A DNA stretch of 18,696 bases from Bacteroidales bacterium (lineage in GTDB: Bacteria; Bacteroidota; Bacteroidia; Bacteroidales; Bacteroidaceae). The stretch spans positions 1-18,696 of the forward strand of contig SFEK01000027.1 in assembly GCA_004557285.1 (NCBI GenBank). The letters are read 5' to 3'. Made by a program: the position numbers and the translations under genes. The number at the start of each line of letters is the position of its first letter. The first letter of the stretch is position 1. Shown here piece after piece: positions 1 through 8,591 of this stretch. Under the pieces are notes generated by a model. It did not search any database and was not told the DNA's origin. It saw only the letters and a program-made list of their open reading frames with translations.

Positions 1-1
1 T

Positions 2-9
2 CAAAGATA
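2..9 (-). promoter_or_regulatory. possible -7 box of a leftward promoter
   Basis: On the minus strand this reads TATCTTTG, which fits the Bacteroidetes -7 consensus TAnnTTTG. The nearest upstream TTG (minus strand, 33-35) leaves a spacer of about 23 nt, longer than the usual 18-21. It would serve a gene to the left of the window. The gene itself is not visible, so this is only a candidate. Confidence 0.25.
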
Positions 10-71
10 ATGCAAATCGAGAGCAGAATCACCAAGCTTGAGTGTTATGCCGAGATGCTACTTATCTAATG

Positions 72-79
72 CAAAGATA
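72..79 (-). promoter_or_regulatory. possible -7 box of a leftward promoter
   Basis: The minus strand reads TATCTTTGC, matching TAnnTTTG followed by C as in the five better promoters of this window. I see no TTTG or TTG at the expected -33 distance. The box sits just past the carB terminator, a sensible place for the promoter of the next minus-strand gene beyond the left edge. It overlaps a short inverted repeat, TTATCT/AGATAA (62-80). Confidence 0.3.
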
Positions 80-133
80 AAAAGAATTGGTGAGACAGGA
101 AAAGAAGAAAACCATATTTTTTTGGGAATATTG

Positions 134-177
134 AAAAAAAGAGCAGTCATCACTCGTCAAACGGGGATGACTGCTCT
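134..177 (-). terminator. intrinsic terminator of carB
   Basis: A perfect 12-bp stem (140-151 paired with 166-177, AGAGCAGTCATC/GATGACTGCTCT) encloses a 14-nt loop. In the minus direction it is followed at once by seven T (134-140, sharing one base with the stem foot). It begins 22 bp after the carB stop codon and so closes the wza-glmS-purF-carA-carB run. The stem is symmetric, but only the minus strand has a U-tract. Confidence 0.9.
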
Positions 178-198
178 ATCGGTGGTTATCGTAAAGAA

Positions 199-3100
199 TT
201 ATTTATACTCTTCCCATGCCTTGATGTCGATGTCATCAAGACTGACTCTGCAAAACGCATTGATGAACGCCGAAGCCAGACGGGCATTGGTGATCAGCGG
301 CACATTGAGGTCGATGGCTGCACGACGAATCTTGTAACCATTGGACAGCTCGCTCACGGTAAGGTCTTTGGGAATATTCACCACCATGTCAATCTCATGA
401 CGATGCAGCATGTCAAGCGCCTGCGGCTGGCAGTCGCCGTCAGAAGGCCAATAAACCTTGGTATTCTCCACGCCGTTTTCGGTGAGGAAATTGGATGAGC
501 CTACAGTGGCATAAAGCTTGTAGCCGTTTTTCACCAACTGGCGTGCGGCATCGAGCAAGGTGGCCTTCTGCTTGGGACCACCCATCGACAACAGGATGTT
601 CTTGTCGGGAATGCGATGACCCACAGAGAGCATACTCTTGAGCAGTGCAGTGTTGGTGTCGTCGCCCAAGCAGCCTACTTCACCGGTAGAAGCCATATCG
701 ACACCCAACACAGGGTCGGCCTTCTGCAAACGGTTGAAAGAGAACTGACTGGCCTTGATGCCTACATAATCCAAGTCGAAGAGGTTCTTGTTGGGTTTCT
801 CTACCGGCAAACCAAGCATCACCTTGGTGGCAAGTTCGATGAGATTGATTTTGAGCACCTTGCTGACAAACGGGAACGAACGTGAGGCACGGAGATTGCA
901 CTCGATGACCTTGATGTCGTTTTCGCGGGCAAGGAACTGAATGTTGAACGGACCGCTGATGTGCAGTTCCTGGGCAATCATCTTGCTGACACGCTTGATG
1001 CGGCGGATGGTCTCACAATACAGTTTCTGTGGCGGGAACTGGATGGTGGCATCGCCCGAATGGACACCGGCAAACTCGATGTGCTCGCTGATGGCATAGG
1101 CGATAATCTCACCGTTCTTGGCCACGGCATCCATCTCCACCTCCTTGGCATGCTCAATGAACTGGCTCACCACCACGGGATGGTCTTCAGACACATTGGC
1201 TGCAAGACGGAGGAAGCGTTCCAACTCGTCTTTGTTGGAACATACATTCATCGCAGCACCTGAAAGCACATACGACGGACGTACAAGAACGGGGAATCCC
1301 ACACGGTCGATGAAGGCATTGATGTCTTCCATAGAAGTCAATGCGCTCCACTCTGGCTGGTCGATACCGTTGCGGCTCAACATCGATGAGAACTTGGCAC
1401 GGTCTTCAGCATTGTCGATGTCTTTGGCCGACGTGCCCAGGATGGGCACATTCTGGGCATCAAGACGCATGGCCAGGTTGTTGGGTATCTGTCCTCCTGT
1501 AGATACGATGACACCGTGAGGACATTCCATTTCGATGATGTCCATGACACGCTCAAAGGTCAATTCGTCGAAATACAGACGGTCGCACATGTCATAGTCG
1601 GTGGAAACGGTCTCAGGGTTATAGTTCACCATCACGCTGCGGTAGCCCTGCTTGCGGATAGTGCTGAGTGCCTGCACACCGCACCAGTCGAACTCTACTG
1701 AACTGCCAATGCGGTAAGCTCCCGAACCAAGCACGATGATGGAACGTTTGTCGTTGACAAAGTCGATGTCGCTGTCCACTCCTGCATAAGTGACATAGAG
1801 ATAATTGGTTTGGGCTGGATATTCGGCAGCCAAAGTATCAATCTGCTTCACCACGGGCAAAATGCCATAGCCCTTGCGCAACTGGCGAACCACCAGTCCG
1901 GCCTTGGCCATGTTGCCTAATTCCTTTTCCAGTCCCACGGCACGGGCAATCTGGAAATCAGAGAATCCATAAACCTTTGCGGTGCGCAGCAGTTCCTTGT
2001 CGAGCACATTGACGCTCTTGCAGGCCTTCAGGGTTTCATCTATGTCGATGATGTGCTTCAGCTTGTAGAGGAACCACTTGTCAATCTTGGTCAGTTCGTG
2101 TATCTGGTCGATGGTATAACCCTTGTGCATGGCCTTGGAGATGATGAAGACACGCTTGTCGGTAGGTTCGCGGAGAGCCTCGTCGATGTTGTCTATTTCA
2201 AGCTCCTTGTTTTCCACAAAACCGTGCATGCCCTGTCCTATCATGCGCAGACCTTTCTGGATGGCTTCCTCAAAGTTGCGGCCAATGGACATCACCTCGC
2301 CCACCGACTTCATGGATGAGCCCAGCTCGCGGTCAACACCACGGAACTTGCTCAAGTCCCAGCGAGGAATCTTGCACACCACATAGTCGAGTGCGGGCTC
2401 AAAGAACGCGCTAGTGGTCTTGGTGACAGAGTTCTTCAATTCAAACAAGCCATAGCCCAACCCCAATTTGGCCGCCACGAAGGCCAAAGGATAACCGGTG
2501 GCCTTGGAGGCCAGTGCCGAACTGCGGCTCAGACGGGCATTCACCTCGATGACACGGTAGTCTTCGCTCTTCGGGTCGAAGGCATACTGCACGTTACACT
2601 CGCCCACGATACCCACATGACGGATAATCTTGATGGCAAGGGCGCGCAACTTATGGTATTCGCTGTTGGTGAGTGTCTGAGATGGAGCGATGACGATACT
2701 CTCGCCGGTATGGATGCCCAGCGGGTCGAAGTTTTCCATGTTGCAGACAGTGATGCAGTTGTCGTAACGGTCGCGCACCACCTCATATTCAATTTCCTTC
2801 CAGCCTTTGAGGCTCTTTTCAACCAGCACCTGCGGAGAGAACGAGAAGGCTTTCTCGGCCAGTCGGTTGAGCTCTTCTTCGTTGTCGCAGAAGCCACTGC
2901 CCAATCCACCCAGCGCATAAGCGGCACGGATGATGACAGGATAGCCCAGTTCGGCAGCCGCCTTGCGGGCCTGCTCAACATTCTCACAGGCTTCGCTCTT
3001 GATGGTCTTGACATTGATTTCGTTCAGGCGTTCCACAAAGAGCTCACGGTCTTCTGTATCCATGATGGCCTGAACAGGAGTGCCCAACACCTTGACCTGA

Positions 3101-3429
3101 TATTTCTCAAGTACACCACTCTTATACAGTTCAACACCACAGTTGAGGGCTGTCTGACCACCAAATGAGAGCAGGATGCCGTCGGGGCGCTCTTTCTCGA
3201 TGACACGCTCTACAAAATAAGGTTGCACGGGCAGGAAGTAAATCTGGTCTGCCACACCTTCTGAAGTCTGCACTGTAGCGATGTTGGGGTTGATGAGCAC
3301 AGTTTCAATGCCCTCTTCCCTCAATGCCTTGAGTGCCTGTGAACCCGAGTAGTCAAACTCTCCGGCTTCACCGATTTTCAAGGCACCGGAACCCAGCAGC
3401 AGCACTTTCTTAATATTGTTGTATTTCAT
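199..3429 (-). CDS. carB: carbamoyl-phosphate synthase large subunit CarB
   Basis: This subunit makes carbamoyl phosphate from bicarbonate, two ATP and ammonia channelled from CarA; the product feeds pyrimidine and arginine synthesis in the cytoplasm. The 1076 residues match the family length and carry both duplicated ATP-grasp synthetase halves. The first opens with KVLLLGSGALKIGEAGEFDY, and the second, near residue 555, with IIVLGSGAYRIGSSVEFDW. The oligomerisation domain lies between them. The C-terminal allosteric (MGS-like) domain starts near residue 935 (LLSMGGPKQKA, then KLYATVGSSNFL), so the usual effector-binding region is present. The start ATG is directly followed by the first conserved strand. 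It lies 107 bp downstream of carA on the same strand and ends at a strong terminator. I see no frameshift or missing domain. Confidence 0.97.
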   Translation of the reverse strand: MKYNNIKKVLLLGSGALKIGEAGEFDYSGSQALKALREEGIETVLINPNIATVQTSEGVADQIYFLPVQPYFVERVIEKERPDGILLSFGGQTALNCGVELYKSGVLEKYQVKVLGTPVQAIMDTEDRELFVERLNEINVKTIKSEACENVEQARKAAAELGYPVIIRAAYALGGLGSGFCDNEEELNRLAEKAFSFSPQVLVEKSLKGWKEIEYEVVRDRYDNCITVCNMENFDPLGIHTGESIVIAPSQTLTNSEYHKLRALAIKIIRHVGIVGECNVQYAFDPKSEDYRVIEVNARLSRSSALASKATGYPLAFVAAKLGLGYGLFELKNSVTKTTSAFFEPALDYVVCKIPRWDLSKFRGVDRELGSSMKSVGEVMSIGRNFEEAIQKGLRMIGQGMHGFVENKELEIDNIDEALREPTDKRVFIISKAMHKGYTIDQIHELTKIDKWFLYKLKHIIDIDETLKACKSVNVLDKELLRTAKVYGFSDFQIARAVGLEKELGNMAKAGLVVRQLRKGYGILPVVKQIDTLAAEYPAQTNYLYVTYAGVDSDIDFVNDKRSIIVLGSGAYRIGSSVEFDWCGVQALSTIRKQGYRSVMVNYNPETVSTDYDMCDRLYFDELTFERVMDIIEMECPHGVIVSTGGQIPNNLAMRLDAQNVPILGTSAKDIDNAEDRAKFSSMLSRNGIDQPEWSALTSMEDINAFIDRVGFPVLVRPSYVLSGAAMNVCSNKDELERFLRLAANVSEDHPVVVSQFIEHAKEVEMDAVAKNGEIIAYAISEHIEFAGVHSGDATIQFPPQKLYCETIRRIKRVSKMIAQELHISGPFNIQFLARENDIKVIECNLRASRSFPFVSKVLKINLIELATKVMLGLPVEKPNKNLFDLDYVGIKASQFSFNRLQKADPVLGVDMASTGEVGCLGDDTNTALLKSMLSVGHRIPDKNILLSMGGPKQKATLLDAARQLVKNGYKLYATVGSSNFLTENGVENTKVYWPSDGDCQPQALDMLHRHEIDMVVNIPKDLTVSELSNGYKIRRAAIDLNVPLITNARLASAFINAFCRVSLDDIDIKAWEEYK

Positions 3430-3466
3430 TTTGCTTGTATATGATTATTCGACGGCGGATTGTATC

Positions 3467-3474
3467 CAAACATA
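3467..3474 (-). promoter_or_regulatory. possible -7 box upstream of carB
   Basis: In the 107-bp carA-carB gap the minus strand reads TATGTTTG, a fit to TAnnTTTG, about 38 nt before the carB start. No convincing TTTG or TTG lies 18-21 nt upstream, so this could be chance. If real, it would give carB some expression independent of carA. Confidence 0.25.
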
Positions 3475-3536
3475 TCCCGATGCCATCAGGTTGTTAATAA
3501 TTATGGTTCGCTTTAGCCATGAGTACAGGTGGTTCA

Positions 3537-4622
3537 TCACTTGCTGTTGACCACTGCCTCGACGAACTTGTCGAACATGAACTCTGTATCCACTGGACCG
3601 GAACAGGCTTCTGGGTGGAACTGACTGGAGAACCATGGCTTCGACTTGTGGCGAATGCCCTCGTTGCTGCCGTCGTTCATGTTGACGAAGAGTTCTTCCC
3701 ATTCCTCGCCAAGGGTTGAGGCATCAACCGCATATCCGTGGTTCTGACTGGTCACAAAGCACTGCTCTGTACCTACCATTCTCACGGGCTGGTTGTGCGA
3801 ACGGTGACCATACTTGAGCTTATAGATGGATGCGCCACCAGCCTTGGCGAGCAGCTGGTTGCCCATACAGATGCCACAGATGGGTTTGTCTGACTTGGCC
3901 ATCTGCCTGCGGATGATATTCACGGCCTCCTCGCACATGTCAGGGTCGCCGGGACCGTTGGCCAGGAACAGACCATCAAACTCCATATCGGTGTAATCAT
4001 AGTTCCAAGGCACACGTATCACCTCTACCCCACGGTTCACCAGACACCTGATGATGTTGTTCTTCACGCCACAATCGACAAGCACCACACGGTGTTCGGC
4101 ACCTTCGTTGTAACGGATGATTTCCTTGCAGCTCACCTGGTCAACAAAATTCACTCCTTCATAATCCGCTTCAGGAATATTGTCGGGCTCGTCGTCAAAC
4201 AATATCTTGCCCATCATCACGCCATGCTCACGAAGCACCTTGGTCAGTTCGCGCGTGTCAATGCCCGTGATGCCCGGCACCTGCTCACGTTTCAGCCATT
4301 CGGCCAGACTCTCCACGGCATTCCAGTGGCAATACTGCTCACTGTAGTCGGCCACGATAATGGCTGAAGCATATATCTTGTCACTTTCCATAAAAGTGGC
4401 TATGCCATCTTCGCCTACAGTGAAAGGTGGAACACCATAATTGCCCACCAGAGGATATGTCAGCGTCATCAGCTGACCTGCATACGAGGGGTCTGTCAAA
4501 CTCTCAGGATAACCCATCATGGCAGTGTTGAAAACCACTTCGCCGGCGACAGGACGCTCATAGCCAAATGACTTTCCATGGAATTTGGTTCCATCTTCCA
4601 ATACCAATGTTACGTTTCTCAT
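3537..4622 (-). CDS. carA: carbamoyl-phosphate synthase small subunit CarA
   Basis: This is the glutaminase subunit that releases ammonia from glutamine and passes it to CarB. The 361 residues have the CarA-specific N-terminal domain (about 1-140, LVLEDGTKFHGKSFG and FNTAMMGYPESLTDPSY) and a class I glutamine amidotransferase domain (about 175-358). The triad is visible: Cys252 in GICMGNQLLA, and His336 and Glu338 in FHPEA. The ANGPGDP loop lies near residue 221. The residue three after the nucleophile is Asn255, where E. coli CarA has His (GICLGHQ). His336 is the catalytic histidine, so I expect full activity. The protein is slightly shorter than the E. coli one (about 380). It lies 76 bp after the purF-like gene and 107 bp before carB, in the same direction. 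Confidence 0.97.
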   Translation of the reverse strand: MRNVTLVLEDGTKFHGKSFGYERPVAGEVVFNTAMMGYPESLTDPSYAGQLMTLTYPLVGNYGVPPFTVGEDGIATFMESDKIYASAIIVADYSEQYCHWNAVESLAEWLKREQVPGITGIDTRELTKVLREHGVMMGKILFDDEPDNIPEADYEGVNFVDQVSCKEIIRYNEGAEHRVVLVDCGVKNNIIRCLVNRGVEVIRVPWNYDYTDMEFDGLFLANGPGDPDMCEEAVNIIRRQMAKSDKPICGICMGNQLLAKAGGASIYKLKYGHRSHNQPVRMVGTEQCFVTSQNHGYAVDASTLGEEWEELFVNMNDGSNEGIRHKSKPWFSSQFHPEACSGPVDTEFMFDKFVEAVVNSK

Positions 4623-4639
4623 ATCTTATGTCTATATTT

Positions 4640-4674
4640 AAGGACAGGATAACTCTTCTTCCAGTTACTGTCTT
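4640..4674 (-). other. bulged hairpin in the purF-carA gap
   Basis: Three short paired blocks stack into one stem: AAG/CTT, ACAG/CTGT and TAACT/AGTTA (4650-4654 with 4663-4667), separated by small bulges, with an 8-nt loop. No U-tract follows in the minus direction, so it is not an ordinary terminator. It could be an mRNA processing or stability element just before carA, or chance. Confidence 0.3.
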
Positions 4675-4698
4675 GAAAGTTAAATATTTTTTCTCGTT

Positions 4699-6594
4699 TT
4701 AGAATTTTCGTTCATACTGGTAAATCTTCTCCACAAAGCGTAAAAACGCCTGATTGACCAGTTTCACACCTCCAGGTGTGGGATAGTAGCCGGTGAAGTA
4801 CCAGTCGCCCTTGTGATGGGGGATAGCCTCATGCAGGCCTTCGATCGACTGGAATACGATTTCTACCGGAGTGGTCATGCCTTCAGGGCGCAGCATCTCA
4901 ATGATTTTTCTGTTGATTTCCTCTACAGTGAAAGGCTTGTAGATGTCACGCACACAGTTGACCATCTCAGTCTTGGGTTTCTTCAGTTCTTCCTTGCAGC
5001 GGTTGTAGGTATCTTCTATCAACTGATACATGCCACGCTCCTTGATCAATTCAATGGTAGCACGGAAAGCGCAGAACTCCTCAAGACTCGGCATGTCGAT
5101 ACCATAATAGTCGGGATAGCGAATCTGTGGCGAACTGCTCACGATGACAATCCTTTTGGGATGCAAACGGTCGAGAATCTTCAGGATGCTCTCCTTGAGC
5201 GTTGTGCCTCGCACGATACTGTCGTCGATGATGACCAGGTTGTCCACATGGGGCACCAACGACTCATAGGTCACATCATAGACATGCGATGCCAAATCGT
5301 TGCGCGATGCGCCCTCGGTGATGAAGGTGCGCAGTTTGATGTCTTTCCAAGCAATCTTTTCGCTGCGCACATACTGGTGCAGAATTTCCTGCAGCTCTTC
5401 GTAGGAAGGTTTATGGTCGAGCTTTTGGAATGCTTTGATTTTCTGATCGTTGATGTATCGTTTGAAACCGCCGAGCATGCCATAGAAAGCCACCTCTGCC
5501 GTATTGGGAATGAAGGAGAACACGGTATGTTCCGTGTCATAATCAACACTCTTGAGTATCAAGGGAGTGAGCTGCTCACCCAGTTTTTTGCGTTCCTGAT
5601 AGATATCTCGGTCAGAGCCTCTACTGAAATAGATGCGTTCAAACGAGCACTTGGCATCACCCCTTTGGTCGAGGATGCGTTTGATTTGGCTTTTACCATC
5701 CTTATGCACAATGAGCGCACATCCCGGATCCAGTTCCTGTATGTCATCACATTCCAGGTCGAAGGTGGTCTGCAACACAGGGCGTTCGCTGGCCAGGGCA
5801 ATGATTTCATCATCCTGATACCAGAAAGCGGGACGTATGCCCCAAGGGTCGCGCACGGAGAACATCTCACCACTGCCCGTAAGGCCGCACATCACATATC
5901 CACCGTCAAAATCGGGCATGGTGGTCTTCAGCACGTTGGCCATGTCCACATGGTCTTCAATATAGGCCGTGATGTCACGGTTCTTGAGACCCAAACGTTG
6001 GGCATCGACAAAGTTGCGCTCCACTTCACGGTCAAGCCTGTGCCCCATCAATTCAAGGGTGATGTAGCTGTCGCTGTAGATTCGTGGATATTGCCCCTGG
6101 TTGACAATACGGTCGAATATCTCGTCGATGTTTGTCATGTTGAAGTTTCCACACAAACACAGGTTCTTGGCCCTCCAGTTGTTGCGCCTCAAGAAAGGAT
6201 GCACATACGACAAGCCACTCTTGCCTGTGGTGGAATAGCGCAGATGCCCCATATACAGTTCTCCCGCAAAAGGCAGGTTGCGCTTGGCATAATCAACATC
6301 GGCCAACTGCTCTGCTGTGGCGGCCCTGAATTTCTTTTGCACTGTACCGAAGATTTCGGTGATGGCATTAGAGCCTTCAGCACGCTCCCTGAACATATAC
6401 TCAGAGCCTGGCACCGCATCCAGATTGACACAGGCCATGCCTGCACCCTCTTGTCCGCGGTTGTGCTGTTTTTCCATCATCAGGTAGAGCTTGTTCAGCC
6501 CATACATCCATGTACCATATTTCTGCTGGTAGTAGGCCAATGGTTTCAGCAATCTGACCATTGCCACCCCACATTCATGTTTTAACGGTTCCAT
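4699..6594 (-). CDS. long PurF-like amidophosphoribosyltransferase
   Basis: It is expected to transfer glutamine-derived ammonia to PRPP, giving phosphoribosylamine, the first step of purine synthesis. The 631 residues make it longer than ordinary PurF (about 470-505). A class II glutaminase domain (about 8-240) has Cys8 as likely nucleophile after a short propeptide, HNRGQEGAGM with Arg46, RYSTTG with Arg119, and SDS with Asp175. DPWGIRP follows at 249. The type I phosphoribosyltransferase domain shows LRTFI (421) and the PRPP loop IIDDSIVRGTT (455-465). The extra length is an insertion before the PRTase core plus a C-terminal tail of about 100 residues. The usual HNGN motif is replaced by GNFN (149-152): the Asn is kept, but the Gly is Phe. 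I leave the symbol blank because Bacteroidetes can also carry a canonical purF elsewhere. It sits between glmS and carA. Confidence 0.88.
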   Translation of the reverse strand: MEPLKHECGVAMVRLLKPLAYYQQKYGTWMYGLNKLYLMMEKQHNRGQEGAGMACVNLDAVPGSEYMFRERAEGSNAITEIFGTVQKKFRAATAEQLADVDYAKRNLPFAGELYMGHLRYSTTGKSGLSYVHPFLRRNNWRAKNLCLCGNFNMTNIDEIFDRIVNQGQYPRIYSDSYITLELMGHRLDREVERNFVDAQRLGLKNRDITAYIEDHVDMANVLKTTMPDFDGGYVMCGLTGSGEMFSVRDPWGIRPAFWYQDDEIIALASERPVLQTTFDLECDDIQELDPGCALIVHKDGKSQIKRILDQRGDAKCSFERIYFSRGSDRDIYQERKKLGEQLTPLILKSVDYDTEHTVFSFIPNTAEVAFYGMLGGFKRYINDQKIKAFQKLDHKPSYEELQEILHQYVRSEKIAWKDIKLRTFITEGASRNDLASHVYDVTYESLVPHVDNLVIIDDSIVRGTTLKESILKILDRLHPKRIVIVSSSPQIRYPDYYGIDMPSLEEFCAFRATIELIKERGMYQLIEDTYNRCKEELKKPKTEMVNCVRDIYKPFTVEEINRKIIEMLRPEGMTTPVEIVFQSIEGLHEAIPHHKGDWYFTGYYPTPGGVKLVNQAFLRFVEKIYQYERKF

Positions 6595-6640
6595 CTATTA
6601 TCTTTTGTGTATCCTAAAAAAACAAAAGCCAATGTATAAC

Positions 6641-6664
6641 AAAAACAATACTTGCCAGCAAGTA
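6641..6664 (-). terminator. weak terminator or pause hairpin between glmS and the purF-like gene
   Basis: A 7-bp inverted repeat (6649-6655 with 6658-6664, TACTTGC/GCAAGTA) is followed in the minus direction by TTG and five T. The loop is only 2 nt as drawn, so about 6 bp with a 4-nt loop is realistic. It may cause partial termination after glmS in the 124-bp gap. I found no convincing promoter for the next gene in the rest of that gap. Confidence 0.4.
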
Positions 6665-6718
6665 AACGTCTTCAATTATTCATCAGCTCTTACCTTATTG
6701 ATTCGTTAATGATTGTTC

Positions 6719-8563
6719 TTATTCAACTGTGACCGATTTTGCCAGATTTCTTGGCTGGTCAACATTCTTTCCTTTACACACAGCGATGTGATAAGCCAAC
6801 AACTGCAACGGTATCGTGGCGATGAGCGGCTCCAGACACTCCTGCGTGTCGGGCAATTCTATCACCTCGTCGGCTATTTTGCTTATCTCATCGTCTCCCC
6901 TCGAAACGAGGGCTATCACCTTGCCCTTGCGGGCCTTGATTTCCTGGATGTTGTTCAACACCTTTTCATACATGGCATTGCGCGTGGCGATGACCACCAC
7001 AGGCATGTCAGAATCTATCAGGGCAATGGGCCCGTGCTTCATCTCAGCCGCAGGATAGCCCTCAGCATGGATATAGCTGATTTCCTTCAGTTTCAAGGCA
7101 CCTTCAAGGGCCACAGGATAACTGAACCCTCGTCCTAAGTACAGGAAATTCTTGGCGTAGGTGAAGATGCGGCTCAGCGCACAGATGCGGTCGTTGAGTT
7201 GCAATGTTTCCTTCATCTTCTCAGGAATAAGGCTCAATTCCTTGACTATAGAGAGATAGGTTTCCTCTTTGATGGTGCCTTTCTCCTTGGCCAAAGCAAG
7301 TGCCAACAGGGTGAGCACCGTCACCTGTCCGGTGAATGCCTTGGTCGAGGCAACACCAATTTCAGGACCCACATGGATATACGAGCCTGTGTCGGTGGCA
7401 CGAGGGATGCTTGAGCCGATGGCATTGCAGATGCCGTAGATGAAACAGTTGTGCTGCTTGGCCAGCTTCACGGCGGCAAGCGTGTCGGCGGTCTCTCCAC
7501 TTTGGGAGATGGCAATCACCACATCATCGCTCGAAATCACGGGGCGGCGATAACGAAATTCACTGGCATACTCCACCTCTACAGGTATGCGGCAATAACT
7601 TTCTATCATCTGTTTGCCGATGAGGGCAGCATGCCACGATGTGCCGCAAGCCACGATGATGATGCGCTTGGCAGAGAGCAGTTGGCGCTTGTAGTCAATC
7701 ACCGCACTGAGCGTCACGTTGGTAGCCTCTACGTTGATGCGGCCACGCATACAGTTGGTGATACATTCGGGCTGCTCAAAAATTTCCTTGAGCATGAAGT
7801 GTGGATAGCCCCCCTTCTCTATCTGACCCAATTCCAGGTCAACCGTCTGTATTTTCTGAAACAGTTCGCGGTTGAGCACATCCACCACTTTGAGTTCTTC
7901 GCCCTGTTTCATCACTGCAATGCTGCCATCCTCAAGATAAGCCATCTTGTCGGTGTATTCAATGATAGGACTGGCGTCTGAGGCCAGGAAAAATTCATTG
8001 TTGCCCACACCGATGACCAGCGGACTTTGCCTGCATGCAGCAATAATCTGGTGTGGCTCGCGCTTGTCGATCAAGGCAATGGCATAAGCGCCTATCACCT
8101 CGTGCAACGCCAGCTGCACCGACGTGAGCAAGTCGAGATGTTTCTTCTGCTGGATATATTCTACCAACTGCACCAGCACCTCGGTATCGGTGTCAGAACG
8201 GAAGGTAAGTCCCTTCTCCTGCAGTTTCTTTTTCAGGTCAGCATAATTCTCGATGATACCGTTATGGATAATGGCCAGATTGCCTGATTCCGAATAATGA
8301 GGATGGGCATTGACCGACGACGGCTCGCCATGTGTAGCCCATCTGGTGTGGGCAATACCCAAACAACCTGTCACATCCTTGTCGGCACAATAGTGTTGGA
8401 GGTCGGCCACCTTGCCTTTGGTCTTATATACATGCAGCCCACCGTTGTCATCAATCAATGCGGTGCCTGCGCTGTCATAACCACGGTATTCAAGGCGTTC
8501 AAGCCCCTTGATGAGGACAGGATAAGCCTCCTTGTCGCCAATATATCCTACGATACCACACAT
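6719..8563 (-). CDS. glmS: glutamine--fructose-6-phosphate aminotransferase GlmS
   Basis: GlmS converts fructose-6-phosphate and glutamine into glucosamine-6-phosphate, the entry step to UDP-GlcNAc for peptidoglycan, lipid A and surface glycans. The 614 residues cover the whole family. The protein begins MCGIVGYIG, so Cys2 becomes the N-terminal nucleophile once Met is removed. RWATHGEPSS, HNGIIENY and SDTDTEVL complete the class II glutaminase site. Two SIS sugar-isomerase domains follow (CGTSWHAALIG, ISQSGETADTLAA, EGYPAAEMKHGPIAL). The C-terminus LAKSVTVE is the conserved end that reaches the active site. It lies 28 bp behind the export lipoprotein gene and is probably co-transcribed from that gene's promoter. 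The short leader leaves no room for a glmS ribozyme. Confidence 0.98.
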   Translation of the reverse strand: MCGIVGYIGDKEAYPVLIKGLERLEYRGYDSAGTALIDDNGGLHVYKTKGKVADLQHYCADKDVTGCLGIAHTRWATHGEPSSVNAHPHYSESGNLAIIHNGIIENYADLKKKLQEKGLTFRSDTDTEVLVQLVEYIQQKKHLDLLTSVQLALHEVIGAYAIALIDKREPHQIIAACRQSPLVIGVGNNEFFLASDASPIIEYTDKMAYLEDGSIAVMKQGEELKVVDVLNRELFQKIQTVDLELGQIEKGGYPHFMLKEIFEQPECITNCMRGRINVEATNVTLSAVIDYKRQLLSAKRIIIVACGTSWHAALIGKQMIESYCRIPVEVEYASEFRYRRPVISSDDVVIAISQSGETADTLAAVKLAKQHNCFIYGICNAIGSSIPRATDTGSYIHVGPEIGVASTKAFTGQVTVLTLLALALAKEKGTIKEETYLSIVKELSLIPEKMKETLQLNDRICALSRIFTYAKNFLYLGRGFSYPVALEGALKLKEISYIHAEGYPAAEMKHGPIALIDSDMPVVVIATRNAMYEKVLNNIQEIKARKGKVIALVSRGDDEISKIADEVIELPDTQECLEPLIATIPLQLLAYHIAVCKGKNVDQPRNLAKSVTVE

Positions 8564-8591
8564 AATATTGATATTTCAAAATTCACGACCT

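Noticed and set aside
38..337. A 99-codon plus-strand frame at the left edge
   Set aside because: It crosses the carB terminator and runs into carB on the opposite strand. No promoter or family feature supports it.
3537..4622. Loss of a catalytic His in CarA (GNQ instead of GHQ after the nucleophile)
   Set aside because: The catalytic His336 and Glu338 in FHPEA are intact. Position 255 is not part of the triad, so this is ordinary family variation.
4813..6585. A 590-codon open frame antisense to the PurF-like gene
   Set aside because: It mirrors the whole PurF-like gene and its translation has no recognisable domain. Long antisense frames are expected opposite a gene with this codon bias.
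8564..8591. glmS ribozyme upstream of glmS
   Set aside because: Only 28 bp separate glmS from the preceding gene. The ribozyme is much longer and is known mainly from Firmicutes.
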